Assembly (NCBI GenBank): GCA_964458575.1
Contig: CAYWMD010000066.1
Location: 1 to 34,722, forward strand
Direction of reading: 5' to 3'
Source of the DNA: CAYWMD01 sp964458575
Lineage (GTDB): Bacteria; Verrucomicrobiota; Verrucomicrobiia; Limisphaerales; JADLHS01
DNA length: 34,722 nucleotides
Shown: positions 7,490 to 15,998 of the stretch, one piece after another
How the letters are laid out: each line of letters starts with the position of its first letter
How positions within the stretch are numbered: position 1 is the stretch's first letter
Notes under the pieces: model-generated
Seen by the model: only the letters and a program-made list of their open reading frames with translations
What the model was told of the DNA's origin: nothing
Database searches by the model: none
Position numbers and translations under genes: made by a program

Positions 7490-9151
7490 ATGATAACGCG
7501 CATCGCACTGTTCGTTGGATTCCTGACCGCGACCCTGTGTTCGCAGGCTCAATCCCCGACCAAAATCGAGTTCAAGGACAACTGGTATCATCTGAACGGA
7601 CAAAGGTTTTTCATCAAGGCCATCGGCTACGAAATCGGCGCGCGTCCGGGACAGCATCCCTATGAAGGCATCCGCGCGGACGATCTGGATTTGATGGCGT
7701 TCGACTTGAAGGTCATCAAGGGGGGGGGCTACAACGCCATCCGAACCTGGAGCCAGTTTTCCGAACCCCAATTGCAACTCGTTCAGGATTCCGGGTTGAA
7801 GCTGATCATGGGCATCGAGATCAACCCAGAGGGAGACTACGGCGACCCGGCGTTCATCGCAAAGTCCGAGGCGTCGCTGAAGAAGGTGCTGGGCTATTCG
7901 AGAAATTACGATTGTATCATCACCTATCTCATACTCAACGAACCGCAGACGGACCACATTCACAAGGTGACGAGCAAGGGCTTCCTCGCCCTCATGCAGC
8001 GATTGATGGACGCCATCCACAAGGCCCATCCGGGCATCCCAGTCACGATCTCGGCCAACGCCATGATCAGCGACTATCTCGATGAAAACATCTTCGATGT
8101 CTATGCCTACAACTGTTACGACCACCTCGAAGCCCAGACGGCGACGATGGGGCTCAAGGATTACATCCGGGGACTGGTCGAATTGAACGGGTCGAAGAAG
8201 CCGTTGATCATCACGGAATTTGGCTACTCGATTTCGCGGCGCGGCGAGGGCCGGTATGGTGGCAACACCCTGGCGCAACAGCGCGACGGGTTGGTGGCGA
8301 ACTACCGCGACCTGATTGATGCCGGCGCGGCCGGGATGTGTCCCTTCTACTACGCGGACGGCTGGTGGAAAGGCGGCGACCCGTCCACGCACAACGCCGA
8401 CCAACCGGAGGAATGGTTCGGCTTCTGGGGCTACCGCGATGCGTCGGACCGATTCGGCTCACCGCGACCGGTCTGGTTCGCGCTGCGGGATTACATGAAG
8501 GCCCTGATCATCAGCCCGAAGAACAACACCATTTACACCGCCAACACGATCCCATTGGAACTCTACACCGACAAGGAAGTCAGGCGGGTAGTGGTCAAAC
8601 ACAACGACAAGGAAATTTATTCCAAGAACCTCGTCGCGGACGGCTACTTGGGCGATCAATTGACGCTCGCGCCGGACGGAATCGAGGACATGGAGCTGGC
8701 CTTCGAGTTTTACGATGCGAACAACCGCGTGGTAAAAACCGAGCCCATTTCGATCCTCGCCTCCAGCGCGCCGTTTGAATTGCCCAAACTGCTGATTGAG
8801 GTGACACCCGACAACGACCTGAACGCCGCGACCAATGCGAGCATCAAGACGACGATTCAGACCCAGGATGCGTTCAAGATCGCGGGCGATTTGAAAGTTA
8901 GCTTCAACACGCATCTTGGCTGGAAAGTCGGCCCGCAAGTGTCAATGCCGCTGAAAGGGCAAGCGGGCGGCAAAATCATTACCACGGAACGTGCCTTCGC
9001 CATTCCGGCCAACTGCTGGGTGGTCAACGCCTCGGCTGGCCTCGCGATTCGGCGCGGCAAATTCGTTTTCAGGATCCACGACCAGAAATTGGTTTACCGG
9101 GGCGATTGGGCCAAAGACATCGCCCGTAATAAAACGAGTCTGAAGCAATGA
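7490..9151 (+). CDS. Secreted glycoside hydrolase of clan GH-A ((beta/alpha)8 barrel)
   Basis: The 553-residue protein begins with a signal peptide (M-I-T-R-I-A-L-F-V-G-F-L then a hydrophobic stretch, likely cleaved after Q-A-Q near residue 22). Clan GH-A features are visible: N-A-I-R-T-W on an early strand, the acid/base in L-N-E-P (E151), and the nucleophile in I-T-E-F-G (E243). The C-terminal third (from about 340) looks beta-rich, like an accessory domain. It resembles GH2- or GH5-type catalytic domains, but I cannot fix the family or substrate. I chose the ATG at 7490 because it gives a clean signal peptide; earlier in-frame ATGs (7394, 7415) would put a polar, proline-rich stretch in front. 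It lies 100 bases after the 1206-residue gene and probably acts in the periplasm or outside the cell on the same glycan. Confidence 0.82.
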   Translation: MITRIALFVGFLTATLCSQAQSPTKIEFKDNWYHLNGQRFFIKAIGYEIGARPGQHPYEGIRADDLDLMAFDLKVIKGGGYNAIRTWSQFSEPQLQLVQDSGLKLIMGIEINPEGDYGDPAFIAKSEASLKKVLGYSRNYDCIITYLILNEPQTDHIHKVTSKGFLALMQRLMDAIHKAHPGIPVTISANAMISDYLDENIFDVYAYNCYDHLEAQTATMGLKDYIRGLVELNGSKKPLIITEFGYSISRRGEGRYGGNTLAQQRDGLVANYRDLIDAGAAGMCPFYYADGWWKGGDPSTHNADQPEEWFGFWGYRDASDRFGSPRPVWFALRDYMKALIISPKNNTIYTANTIPLELYTDKEVRRVVVKHNDKEIYSKNLVADGYLGDQLTLAPDGIEDMELAFEFYDANNRVVKTEPISILASSAPFELPKLLIEVTPDNDLNAATNASIKTTIQTQDAFKIAGDLKVSFNTHLGWKVGPQVSMPLKGQAGGKIITTERAFAIPANCWVVNASAGLAIRRGKFVFRIHDQKLVYRGDWAKDIARNKTSLKQ

Positions 9152-9315
9152 AGCGTTTCCCCATACCGCTTGCGGTGCTTCTGCGCCGCCGCCTGGTGAG
9201 AAGAAATTGTAGAGGTGAACTGCCAACCCGCCCGCAGCAACTGACCGCCACTTCCGGTTGCCCGGCGCTCTCCCTCCGCTTGCTTTCGCGTCCCTGCTGC
9301 CGGATACTGACCGCC

Positions 9316-10236
9316 GTGGAACCAACCGTCACGCAACTTACGGACAAGCTGGTCGCCTCCTACGCACAGGTCGGGGGCATCAACCATTTGGACGGCAAAA
9401 ACCTCCCGTCGCGCCGGATCGTCACGGCGCTCACGAAGGATTTGCTGCGGCTGCTGTTTCCCGGATTTTTCGACGACAAACTGATTCACTCGTCCGAGAT
9501 CAAGGTTGAAACCGCCGCGCTGCTCGATTCGTTGCTCGGCCCACTCGAGGACGAAATCGTCAAGGCGCTCGAATACAATCCGCCGCCCGAATTCAAGAAA
9601 AGCAACCTCCGTTCGGTGGCGCACAGCCTCACGTTGCGATTCCTCGGCAGCCTTTCGCGCGTCCGCGAAGTGCTCGACACCGACATCGAGGCCGCGTTCA
9701 AAGGTGATCCCGCCGCGTTGAGCAAGGAGGAAGTGATCCTGGCCTATCCGTTCGTGGAGACCGTCGCCGTGCAACGGCTCGCGCACGAACTTTATCTGGC
9801 CAACGTCCCGCTCCTGCCGCGCATCATGACCGAGTGGGCGCATGGCCGCAGCGGCATGGACCTGCATCCGGGCGCGCAGATCGGCACGCACTTTTTCGTG
9901 GACCACTGCACCGGCACGGTTGTGGGTGAAACCTCGATCATCGGCGACCACGTGAAAATGTATCAGGGCGTGGGCCTCGTGGCGAAATCGCTCGCGGCCG
10001 GCCAGGCTTTGCGCGGGCAAAAGCGCCACCCGACCCTCGAAGACCATGTGACGATCTATGCTGGCGCGACCATCATGGGCGGCGACACGGTGGTGGGCGA
10101 AGGCAGCACCATCGGGGCGAACGTGTTTCTGACCGGCAGCGTCCCGCCCCACTCACTCGTGGTGCAGGAAGATGCGAACGTGAAGGTGATGAGCAAGAAG
10201 GGCCGCGAGAAAAAAGGCGGGGATTTTCATATCTGA
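9316..10236 (+). CDS. cysE: Serine O-acetyltransferase (EpsC/CysE type)
   Basis: About 306 residues. The N-terminal helical part is typical of serine acetyltransferases. The C-terminal half is a left-handed beta-helix of hexapeptide repeats: H-P-G-A-Q-I-G, F-V-D-H-C-T-G-T-V-V-G-E, I-I-G-D-H-V, then A-T-I-M-G-G and S-T-I-G-A-N. The His/Asp of the catalytic dyad fall in the expected H-P-G and V-D-H motifs. It transfers acetyl from acetyl-CoA to L-serine in cysteine synthesis in the cytoplasm. The frame is open further upstream to 9148, but those 56 codons are Arg/Pro-rich and unlike the family, so I prefer the GTG at 9316, although no strong ribosome site precedes it. No cysK is adjacent. The 164 bases before the gene hold nothing I recognise. 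Confidence 0.85.
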   Translation: MEPTVTQLTDKLVASYAQVGGINHLDGKNLPSRRIVTALTKDLLRLLFPGFFDDKLIHSSEIKVETAALLDSLLGPLEDEIVKALEYNPPPEFKKSNLRSVAHSLTLRFLGSLSRVREVLDTDIEAAFKGDPAALSKEEVILAYPFVETVAVQRLAHELYLANVPLLPRIMTEWAHGRSGMDLHPGAQIGTHFFVDHCTGTVVGETSIIGDHVKMYQGVGLVAKSLAAGQALRGQKRHPTLEDHVTIYAGATIMGGDTVVGEGSTIGANVFLTGSVPPHSLVVQEDANVKVMSKKGREKKGGDFHI

Positions 10237-10279
10237 AACGCCCGTTGCCCCGCTTCCCGAAGAATGGTAGAATTTCGCC

Positions 10280-10594
10280 ATGACAGCGGCTGAAACCATT
10301 ACTCACCTTGTGCGCGATGAGCGGGGCGTGGCGTGGATTGACGGGAAAAACGTCAAAGTCATCGAAGTGGTGCTCGACCATCTGGCTTACGGTTGGAGCG
10401 CGGACGCCATTCACGAACAGCATCCCCACCTGTCACTTGCGGAAATTCACTCCGCCCTCGCCTATTATTACGATCACACCGCGGAATTGGATGCGCAAAT
10501 CGCCGGTCAGGAGGAAACGTTAAAACGGCTGCGCACGGCCACGGGGGAATCGGCCCTGCAACAGCGCCTGCGGAACGCAGTGAAATCCAGGTGA
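10280..10594 (+). CDS. DUF433-family small protein, likely antitoxin
   Basis: The 104-residue protein is DUF433-like: an opening strand (G-V-A-W-I-D-G-K-N-V-K-V), then a helix-turn-helix-like region (V-V-L-D-H-L-A-Y-G-W-S-A-D-A-I-H-E-Q-H-P-H-L) and the family's end L-A-E-I-H-S-A-L-A-Y-Y-Y-D-H. The C-terminal ~30 residues are charged and helical. DUF433 proteins often sit upstream of DUF5615 PIN-like proteins and are presumed VapB-type antitoxins; that is family knowledge, not shown here. Its stop overlaps the next gene's GTG (GTGA), which implies translational coupling. Confidence 0.82.
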   Translation: MTAAETITHLVRDERGVAWIDGKNVKVIEVVLDHLAYGWSADAIHEQHPHLSLAEIHSALAYYYDHTAELDAQIAGQEETLKRLRTATGESALQQRLRNAVKSR

Positions 10595-10938
10595 GCCTGG
10601 CGCTCTACATGGACGTTCACGTCCCCATGGCCATCACGCGGGGTTTGCGGCGGCGGGGCGTGGATGTTCTGACCTCTCAACAGGACGGCACGGCGAAAAT
10701 GCCCGATGATCAACTCCTGGATAAGGCCACGCAACTCGGCCGCATGCTGTTCACTCGAGATCCAGACCTATTGGCTGAAGCCGCAATGCGAATGCGGAGC
10801 GGCAAGCGATTTTCCACGGTGGTCTTTGCCCGGCAGACGGAAGTTTCGATTGGCCGGTGCGTGACAGATTTGGAAATCCTCGCCAAGGCAGCGGAGCCGG
10901 ACGAAGTGCTGAACCAGATTGTTTACCTGCCGCTCTGA
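10591..10938 (+). CDS. DUF5615 PIN-like protein, likely toxin partner
   Basis: The 115-residue protein has the DUF5615 layout: an N-terminal strand with an Asp (L-A-L-Y-M-D-V-H-V), then G-V-D-V-L-T (near residue 28), a central D-D-Q-L-L-D-K-A and R-M-L-F-T-R-D-P-D-L, and a late F-S-T-V-V-F-A. The acidic residues match those of PIN-domain nucleases, so an RNase role is plausible but not proven. Start choice: the GTG at 10591 overlaps the antitoxin stop and gives the family's usual N-terminus; starting at the ATG at 10609 would cut off the first strand. The frame is also open upstream, inside the DUF433 gene, but that part is a shadow. Confidence 0.8.
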   Translation: MSLALYMDVHVPMAITRGLRRRGVDVLTSQQDGTAKMPDDQLLDKATQLGRMLFTRDPDLLAEAAMRMRSGKRFSTVVFARQTEVSIGRCVTDLEILAKAAEPDEVLNQIVYLPL

Positions 10939-10962
10939 AATTCCACCCCTGTCCGGAATTTC
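10937..10962. terminator. Hairpin in the gap between convergent genes, possible bidirectional terminator
   Basis: GAAATTCC (10937-10944) and GGAATTTC (10955-10962) are perfect 8-base inverted arms around a 10-base loop. They fill the 25-base gap between the DUF5615 stop and the GAF gene stop. There is no run of T on either side, so it would be a weak intrinsic terminator at best. Confidence 0.4.
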
Positions 10963-10963
10963 T

Positions 10964-11593
10964 TCACCCAACTTTCCGTTTCACCCGCAATAACTTCGTT
11001 TTGTGGCCATCCAGTTCGCGGCGGACTTTGATCAATTCCGTGCGCGTCTTGTGCAGATGGGTCTTGGCCGTCTTTTCTTCGTGACGGGCGCGGGCCAACT
11101 CGCGCGAGCGGCGACGCAGTTCAAGCTGCGTCATCACGTGGCGGGCCAGAATGCGCAGCGCCTTTTCCTGCTCAGGCCGCAACTGGCGGGGCACCTTGTC
11201 AATCACGCAAAGCGTCCCCAATGCGTGGCCGTCCGGCGTGACGAGCGGCGCGCCGACGTAAAAGCGGATTTTCGGGCCGGAGGTCACGAGTGGATTGTGG
11301 GAAAACCGCTTGTCCTTCGAGGCATCCGGGACGACGAACAGGTCCGAAGCCAGAATGGCGTGCGCGCAAAAAGAAACATCGCGCGAGGTTTCATTGGCAC
11401 TGAGACCGAAGGTGGATTTGAACCACTGCCGCTTTTCGTCAATGAGCGAAATCAAGGCAATGGGCGCTTCGCAGATGTGCGCGGCCAGTTCCGTCAATTC
11501 GTCGAAAACCTCCTCCGGCACGGTGTCGAGCACCTCGTACTGCCAGAGCACTTCGAGCCGTTGCTTTTCGTTTTTCGGAATCGGTGCGCTCAT
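10964..11593 (-). CDS. GAF domain protein with C-terminal coiled coil
   Basis: The 209-residue protein has one GAF domain at about residues 20-160. It opens with R-L-E-V-L-W-Q-Y-E-V-L-D-T, common to bacterial cytosolic GAF sensors, then has I-A-L-I-S-L-I-D-E, W-F-K-S-x-x-G-L, S-F-C-A-H-A-I and F-Y-V-G-A-P-L with G-x-L-C-V-I-D. The last ~45 residues are a basic, heptad-like helix. There is no kinase, GGDEF or other output domain, so it is a solitary sensor or adaptor; the ligand is unknown. The ATG at 11593 starts the conserved region; the frame is open upstream only as antisense-type, Arg-rich sequence. It lies 74 bases downstream of the amidohydrolase gene on the same strand and could share its transcript. 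Confidence 0.82.
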   Translation of the reverse strand: MSAPIPKNEKQRLEVLWQYEVLDTVPEEVFDELTELAAHICEAPIALISLIDEKRQWFKSTFGLSANETSRDVSFCAHAILASDLFVVPDASKDKRFSHNPLVTSGPKIRFYVGAPLVTPDGHALGTLCVIDKVPRQLRPEQEKALRILARHVMTQLELRRRSRELARARHEEKTAKTHLHKTRTELIKVRRELDGHKTKLLRVKRKVG

Positions 11594-11667
11594 GCTCGGA
11601 TTATTTTCCTGCGCGATGATAACCCCGGCGCGGCGCGAAGCAATGGCGTTTTCCCTGTTTTCATTCC

Positions 11668-12912
11668 TCAACCTCGAATCCAGCCAATCGCCTTCTCCGC
11701 CAGTTTGTCGAACGCGGTAACGCAGAGTTCGAGGTGCTCTCCCTTCGTGTCCTCGATTTTGTTGTGGCTGATGCCGTGCAGGCTTTGGACGAACATCATC
11801 ACGGTCGGCACGCCGGCGCGCGCGACTTCGGCGGCGTCGTGCAGCGGGCCGCTCGGCAGGCGATGCGATTGGCCGCAGGTCTCGCGGATCGCCTCGTCGC
11901 ACAGCGCGATGAGTTCGTCGTTGAACGGGCGCGGATCAATTTGCCAGAGGCGTTCCCACGAAACCTTTACGTTCCCCTCTTTCGCGAAGCGGTCGCTTGC
12001 GTCCCTTGCGTCCTTTAACATTTTCGTTAGTTGGGCAGAATCCAGATGGCGTTGATCCAAAGTGATTCGGCACTCTTCGACGACGCTGGTAACGATGCCG
12101 GGCGTGGTCGTGCAGGAGCCGATGGTGCAAACGCCGATGCCGCTGCGCTCGGCGATTTTGTAAATCTCGGAACTCATTTTCGCGGCGGCCAGGAAGGCAT
12201 CTTTGCGGCGATTCATAGGCGTGCTGCCGGAATGCGCGGCCTGGCCGTGAAACGTGATGACGTGTCGCTCGACGCCGAACGTGCCGAGCACCGCGCCGAG
12301 CGGCAGATTGAGGTCGAGCAACACCGGCCCTTGTTCGATGTGCAACTCCAGATACGCGGCGGCGTTTTTCAATTCCTTGCCGGAATCTTTCACTCGCTCG
12401 AAATCAATGCCGACGTGCTTGAGCGCATCGGGGAGTTTGATGCTTTGTTGGTCCACAAGTTCGCGCGCTTCGTTCATGTCGAGATTGCCTGAGCAGGCGG
12501 AGGAGCCGAACAGACTTTTGCCGAAGCGCGCGCCTTCTTCATCGGCCCAATCCACGAGGCGAACAGTCACCGGCGGTTTGCCAGAATACTCTGCATTGAT
12601 GCGGCGCAGAATTTCCACACCCGCCAGCACGTTGAGGCAACCGTCGAGCCAGCCGCCGTTCGGGACGGAATCGAAATGGCCGCCGATCAGCAGGCACTTC
12701 TCCGACTCGCCGGCCAGCGTGAACCAGGTGTTGCCCGCCGCGTCGTTGTGGATTTCGAGCGGCATTCCTTGCACGCATTTTTGCAGAAAGCCGCGCGCCT
12801 TGACCCACGTGGGCGTGAACGCGACCCGTTGCGCACCGTTCTCGTCGCCGGTGAGCGCACGGAGTTCCTTGAGTTGAGCGACGGTGCGTTTGGGATTGAG
12901 TGAAGTGCTCAT
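11668..12912 (-). CDS. M20-family N-carbamoyl amino acid amidohydrolase, probable beta-ureidopropionase
   Basis: The 414-residue protein belongs to the hydantoinase/carbamoylase branch of M20 metallopeptidases. The binuclear metal motifs are present: G-G-H-F-D-S-V, G-G-W-L-D-G, D-E-E-G-A-R-F-G, the H-I-E-Q-G-P-V-L loop of the dimerisation domain, and a late S-H-N-K-I-E-D-T histidine. The family cleaves N-carbamoyl amino acids, allantoate or N-carbamoyl-beta-alanine. The specificity cannot be read directly, but the divergent neighbour preT and the rest of the pyrimidine cluster favour N-carbamoyl-beta-alanine, giving beta-alanine, CO2 and NH3. I chose the ATG at 12912; in-frame ATGs at 12924 and 12951 would add a short lysine-rich lead. 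It is divergent from preT across a 114-base shared control region. Confidence 0.85.
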   Translation of the reverse strand: MSTSLNPKRTVAQLKELRALTGDENGAQRVAFTPTWVKARGFLQKCVQGMPLEIHNDAAGNTWFTLAGESEKCLLIGGHFDSVPNGGWLDGCLNVLAGVEILRRINAEYSGKPPVTVRLVDWADEEGARFGKSLFGSSACSGNLDMNEARELVDQQSIKLPDALKHVGIDFERVKDSGKELKNAAAYLELHIEQGPVLLDLNLPLGAVLGTFGVERHVITFHGQAAHSGSTPMNRRKDAFLAAAKMSSEIYKIAERSGIGVCTIGSCTTTPGIVTSVVEECRITLDQRHLDSAQLTKMLKDARDASDRFAKEGNVKVSWERLWQIDPRPFNDELIALCDEAIRETCGQSHRLPSGPLHDAAEVARAGVPTVMMFVQSLHGISHNKIEDTKGEHLELCVTAFDKLAEKAIGWIRG

Positions 12913-12998
12913 GTTCGCCTTCATACGCGGGTTGAACTTTACGGCTTCCATTTTAGTTGACGCGGGCTAGACTACAATCACGATTAAGCCTGAATCGC

Positions 12999-13017
12999 CT
13001 GCGTTGTTTTAACGCAG
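12999..13017. promoter_or_regulatory. Inverted repeat directly upstream of preT, candidate operator or RBS hairpin
   Basis: CTGCGTT (12999-13005) and AACGCAG (13011-13017) are perfect 7-base arms with a GTTTT loop. The repeat ends 9 bases before the preT ATG, just where a Shine-Dalgarno site should be, and no GGAGG-like site is visible. It could be a protein binding site in the shared amidohydrolase/preT promoter region, or an RNA hairpin limiting preT translation. Which of the two is not decidable by eye. Confidence 0.4.
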
Positions 13018-13026
13018 AAATTGTTT

Positions 13027-14487
13027 ATGCCAATCAGTCCACGACTCGGACCGGAAGCGGCGGCGGCCAGTATGGCCGATTACAAGCCACGCTACACGCC
13101 GCAGGAAGCCCTTATCGAAGCGAATCGCTGCCTCTTTTGCTTCGACGCGCCGTGTATCCAGGCGTGCCCGACCGGGATAGACATACCATCGTTCATTAAA
13201 AAGATCGCCACCGGTCATCTCACGGGCGCGGCCCGGACGATCCTCACGGCCAATGTCCTCGGCGCAAGTTGCGCGCGCGTCTGTCCAACACAGGTGCTCT
13301 GCGAGGGCGCGTGCGTGGTGCTCGACCGCGAAGGCGACGCGGTGAAAATTGGCCGGCTGCAACGCCACGCCACCGATTACGTCGCCGAGAAGAAAATCTC
13401 CGTATTGAAAGCGCCCGCGAAGAAAACCGGCCAGCGCGTCGCCATCATCGGCGGCGGGCCGGCGGGACTCGGATGCGCGGCGGAACTGGCGCAACACGGT
13501 CATTCGCCCGTTGTGTTCGAGAAGAAGCCCCACGCGGGCGGACTCAACACTTACGGCATCGCCTATTACAAAATGGCGCCGCAGGTCAGCCTCGATGAGA
13601 TAGAAATGATCAAGTCGCTGGGTGTGGAGTTTCGTTGCGGCGTCGAGGTGGGGCGCGACCTGCCGGTCGCGACACTTGAGAAAGATTTCGCCGCCATCTT
13701 CGTCGGCATCGGTTTGAGCGGTAGTCCGAAGCTCGGTGTGCCGGGCGAGGAATTGCCGGAAGTCGTGGACGCGCTCAAGTTCATCGAAGAAATCCACAGC
13801 AAGCCGTTGCATCAAGTCGCGGTCGGCGAACGCGTCGCGGTCATCGGCGGCGGCAACACCGCCATTGACGCAGTGACGCAGGCCAAGCGCCTCGGCGCGC
13901 GGGATGCCGCAATCATTTATCGCCGCGCGCAAGCGGATATGTCCGCCTACGAATTCGAGCAGGAACTCGCGGGCACGGACGGCGCGCGTTTCATGTTCAA
14001 CGTCGTGCCGGTGGAAGTGCTGTCGAGTGGCGGTCACGTCAGCGGTCTCAAGCTCGCCCGCACCGCCAGCGCCAACGGCAAACTTCAAGTTCTGCCCGGC
14101 ACGGAATTCGTCGAGCCGTTCGACATGGTTATCAAAGCCATCGGCGAACAGAAACAGGCGGGGTTGATAAAAAAACTTTTTCCCAAGCTCGAACTCGACG
14201 AACGCGGTGTGGTTGTTCGCAACCCGGACACCGGTCAGACGAATCTCCCGAAAGTTTTCACCGGCGGCGATTGCGCCAACGGCGGGCGCGAAGTCGTTAA
14301 CGCCGTGGCTGAGGGCAAGAAAGCCGCGCGCGGTATTCATGCATTTTTCGACGGGGAGAGAATTTCTGGCCCCGTGCAAGCGTCACGCCTCGGCGTGAAG
14401 GGCGCGGCGCCGATTGGCTCCGGATTCGACAAACCGATTCGCGTGCCGGAATTGGAAGAAGAATATTTCGCCAGGAACAAAAAATGA
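13027..14487 (+). CDS. preT: NAD(P)-dependent dihydropyrimidine dehydrogenase subunit PreT
   Basis: The 486-residue protein has the GltD-like layout. An N-terminal double [4Fe-4S] domain carries C-L-F-C-F-D-A-P-C-x-x-A-C-P (from about residue 36) and C-A-R-V-C-P-x-x-x-L-C-E-G-A-C (from about 81). An FAD-binding Rossmann motif follows (I-I-G-G-G-P-A-G-L-G-C-A, about 142), then an NAD(P)H motif (V-I-G-G-G-N-T-A-I-D-A, about 275), and a closing F-T-G-G-D-C-A-N-G-G-R-E. With PreA it passes electrons between NAD(P)H and the pyrimidine ring (uracil/thymine to dihydro forms). The ATG at 13027 is chosen over the in-frame TTG at 13021. preA follows after a 185-base gap filled by a repeat. The pair corresponds to the two halves of mammalian DPYD. 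Confidence 0.92.
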   Translation: MPISPRLGPEAAAASMADYKPRYTPQEALIEANRCLFCFDAPCIQACPTGIDIPSFIKKIATGHLTGAARTILTANVLGASCARVCPTQVLCEGACVVLDREGDAVKIGRLQRHATDYVAEKKISVLKAPAKKTGQRVAIIGGGPAGLGCAAELAQHGHSPVVFEKKPHAGGLNTYGIAYYKMAPQVSLDEIEMIKSLGVEFRCGVEVGRDLPVATLEKDFAAIFVGIGLSGSPKLGVPGEELPEVVDALKFIEEIHSKPLHQVAVGERVAVIGGGNTAIDAVTQAKRLGARDAAIIYRRAQADMSAYEFEQELAGTDGARFMFNVVPVEVLSSGGHVSGLKLARTASANGKLQVLPGTEFVEPFDMVIKAIGEQKQAGLIKKLFPKLELDERGVVVRNPDTGQTNLPKVFTGGDCANGGREVVNAVAEGKKAARGIHAFFDGERISGPVQASRLGVKGAAPIGSGFDKPIRVPELEEEYFARNKK

Positions 14488-14493
14488 AAGCGA

Positions 14494-14653
14494 CCCTCAC
14501 CCCGGCCCTCTCCCATCCAATGGGAGAGGGAGAATTGTTCGCCGTTGACTTTGTGAAACTGAGATCGGTGGTGGCTGGGCGACATTCAGACAATAATCAA
14601 GCCTCCGCCTGCTGTTCCCTCTCCCATCGGATGGGAGAGGGTCAGGGTGAGGG
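14494..14653. repeat. Paired-hairpin repeat between preT and preA
   Basis: The left unit has the tail CCCTCACCCCGG (14494-14505) followed by the hairpin CCCTCTCCCAT-CCA-ATGGGAGAGGG (14506-14530). The right unit has the hairpin CCCTCTCCCAT-CGG-ATGGGAGAGGG (14617-14641) followed by the tail TCAGGGTGAGGG (14642-14653). The tails point outward here, whereas in the related copy at 5880-6000 they point inward. It fills almost the whole preT-preA gap and would form two strong hairpins in the mRNA. Confidence 0.8.
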
Positions 14654-14672
14654 CAATTCGGAGATTTAAATT

Positions 14673-15983
14673 ATGGCCGATCTCTCCATCAATCTCGCCG
14701 GCATCAAATCGCCGAATCCATTCTGGGTCGCCAGCGGCCCACCTGCCAACACCGGCTACCAGGCGCATCGCGCGTTCGAGGCCGGTTGGGGTGGTGTCGT
14801 TTGGAAAACCATCGGCGAACCCATTGTCAACGTTTCCTCGCGCTACTCGGCCCTGAACTTCGGCCAGTCGCGCATGATCGGATTCAACAACATCGAACTC
14901 ATCAGCGACCGTTCGCCGGAAACCAATTTCAAGGAAATCGCCGAGGTCAAAAAACGTTGGCCGAATCACGCGGTCATCGCTTCGCTCATGGTGGAAACGC
15001 GCGAGCAGTGGCATGAATTTGTGAAGCGTTCCGCCGACGCGGGCGCGGACGGCATCGAGTTGAACTTCGGTTGTCCGCACGGCATGTGCGAACGCGGCAT
15101 GGGTTCGGCGGTCGGGCAACGGCCGGAGGTCGCCGAAAAAATTGTCGGCTGGGTCATGGAAGCCGCGAAAATACCCGTCATCACCAAACTCACGCCCAAC
15201 ATCACCGACGTGACCTACGCCGCGCGCGCCGCGAAGCAGGCCGGCAGCAATGCCATTTCCCTCATCAACACCATCAACAGCATCACGCAGGTCAACCTCG
15301 ACAACCTTTGCCCCGAGCCATTCGTCGCTGGTTTGAGTTCGCACGGTGGCTATTGCGGCCCGGCGGTGAAACCCATTGCGTTGAACATGGTGCAAAGTTG
15401 CGCCGCTGACCCGGAAGTTCAGCTTCCCATCTCCGGCATTGGCGGCATCAGCAACTGGCGCGACGCAGCAGAGTTCATCGCGCTCGGCTCGACGAGTGTG
15501 CAGGTTTGCACCGCCATCATGCACTACGGCTTCCGCATCGTGGAAGACATGGCCGAGGGTTTGAGCGATTACCTCGACTCGAAAGGCATGCAGAGCGTGA
15601 ACGAACTCATCGGCAAAGCCGTGCCGACGTTACAAAAGTGGCAGACGCTCGACCTGAACTACAAACGCATCGCAAGCATCAACTACGACAAGTGCATCGG
15701 CTGCAACCTTTGCTACATCGCCTGCGAAGACGGCGCGCACCAGGCCATCGCGCTCGTCCCGCCGAACGGACACGGTCTCGGTCCGGGTCGCGTGCCGGGC
15801 AAGCCGATTCCCGAAATCAAGGAGCACGAATGTGTCGGTTGCAACTTGTGCTCGCTCGTCTGCCCGGTGGACAACTGCATCACGATGGTCAGCATGGACA
15901 CCCAGCGCGCGAAAATGTCGTGGAGCGATTATCAGGCGAAAGTTTCTCGTGGGGAAATGAAGGCCATCCCGCCGCATCCGTAA
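14673..15983 (+). CDS. preA: Dihydropyrimidine dehydrogenase subunit PreA
   Basis: The 436-residue protein has an N-terminal FMN-binding TIM barrel of the dihydroorotate dehydrogenase fold (I-K-S-P-N-P-F-W-V-A-S-G-P). The DPD active-site loop is present, N-F-G-C-P-H-G-M-C-E-R-G-M-G, with the catalytic cysteine at C134 (15072-15074). Two C-terminal [4Fe-4S] motifs follow: C-I-G-C-N-L-C-Y-I-A-C near residue 340 and C-V-G-C-N-L-C-S-L-V-C-P near 388. It reduces uracil or thymine using electrons from PreT; the reverse reaction is possible. Length and domain order match E. coli PreA. The gene starts shortly after the repeat and lies just upstream of a small membrane-protein gene and mmsA, so at least three genes are likely co-transcribed. 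Confidence 0.93.
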   Translation: MADLSINLAGIKSPNPFWVASGPPANTGYQAHRAFEAGWGGVVWKTIGEPIVNVSSRYSALNFGQSRMIGFNNIELISDRSPETNFKEIAEVKKRWPNHAVIASLMVETREQWHEFVKRSADAGADGIELNFGCPHGMCERGMGSAVGQRPEVAEKIVGWVMEAAKIPVITKLTPNITDVTYAARAAKQAGSNAISLINTINSITQVNLDNLCPEPFVAGLSSHGGYCGPAVKPIALNMVQSCAADPEVQLPISGIGGISNWRDAAEFIALGSTSVQVCTAIMHYGFRIVEDMAEGLSDYLDSKGMQSVNELIGKAVPTLQKWQTLDLNYKRIASINYDKCIGCNLCYIACEDGAHQAIALVPPNGHGLGPGRVPGKPIPEIKEHECVGCNLCSLVCPVDNCITMVSMDTQRAKMSWSDYQAKVSRGEMKAIPPHP

Positions 15984-15998
15984 TGAAATAGGCGAAAG

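Noticed and set aside
7719..7728. Run of eight or more G in the clan GH-A hydrolase gene, a possible frameshift site
   Set aside because: The frame reads through normally and both catalytic motifs follow in the same frame, so no frameshift is needed.
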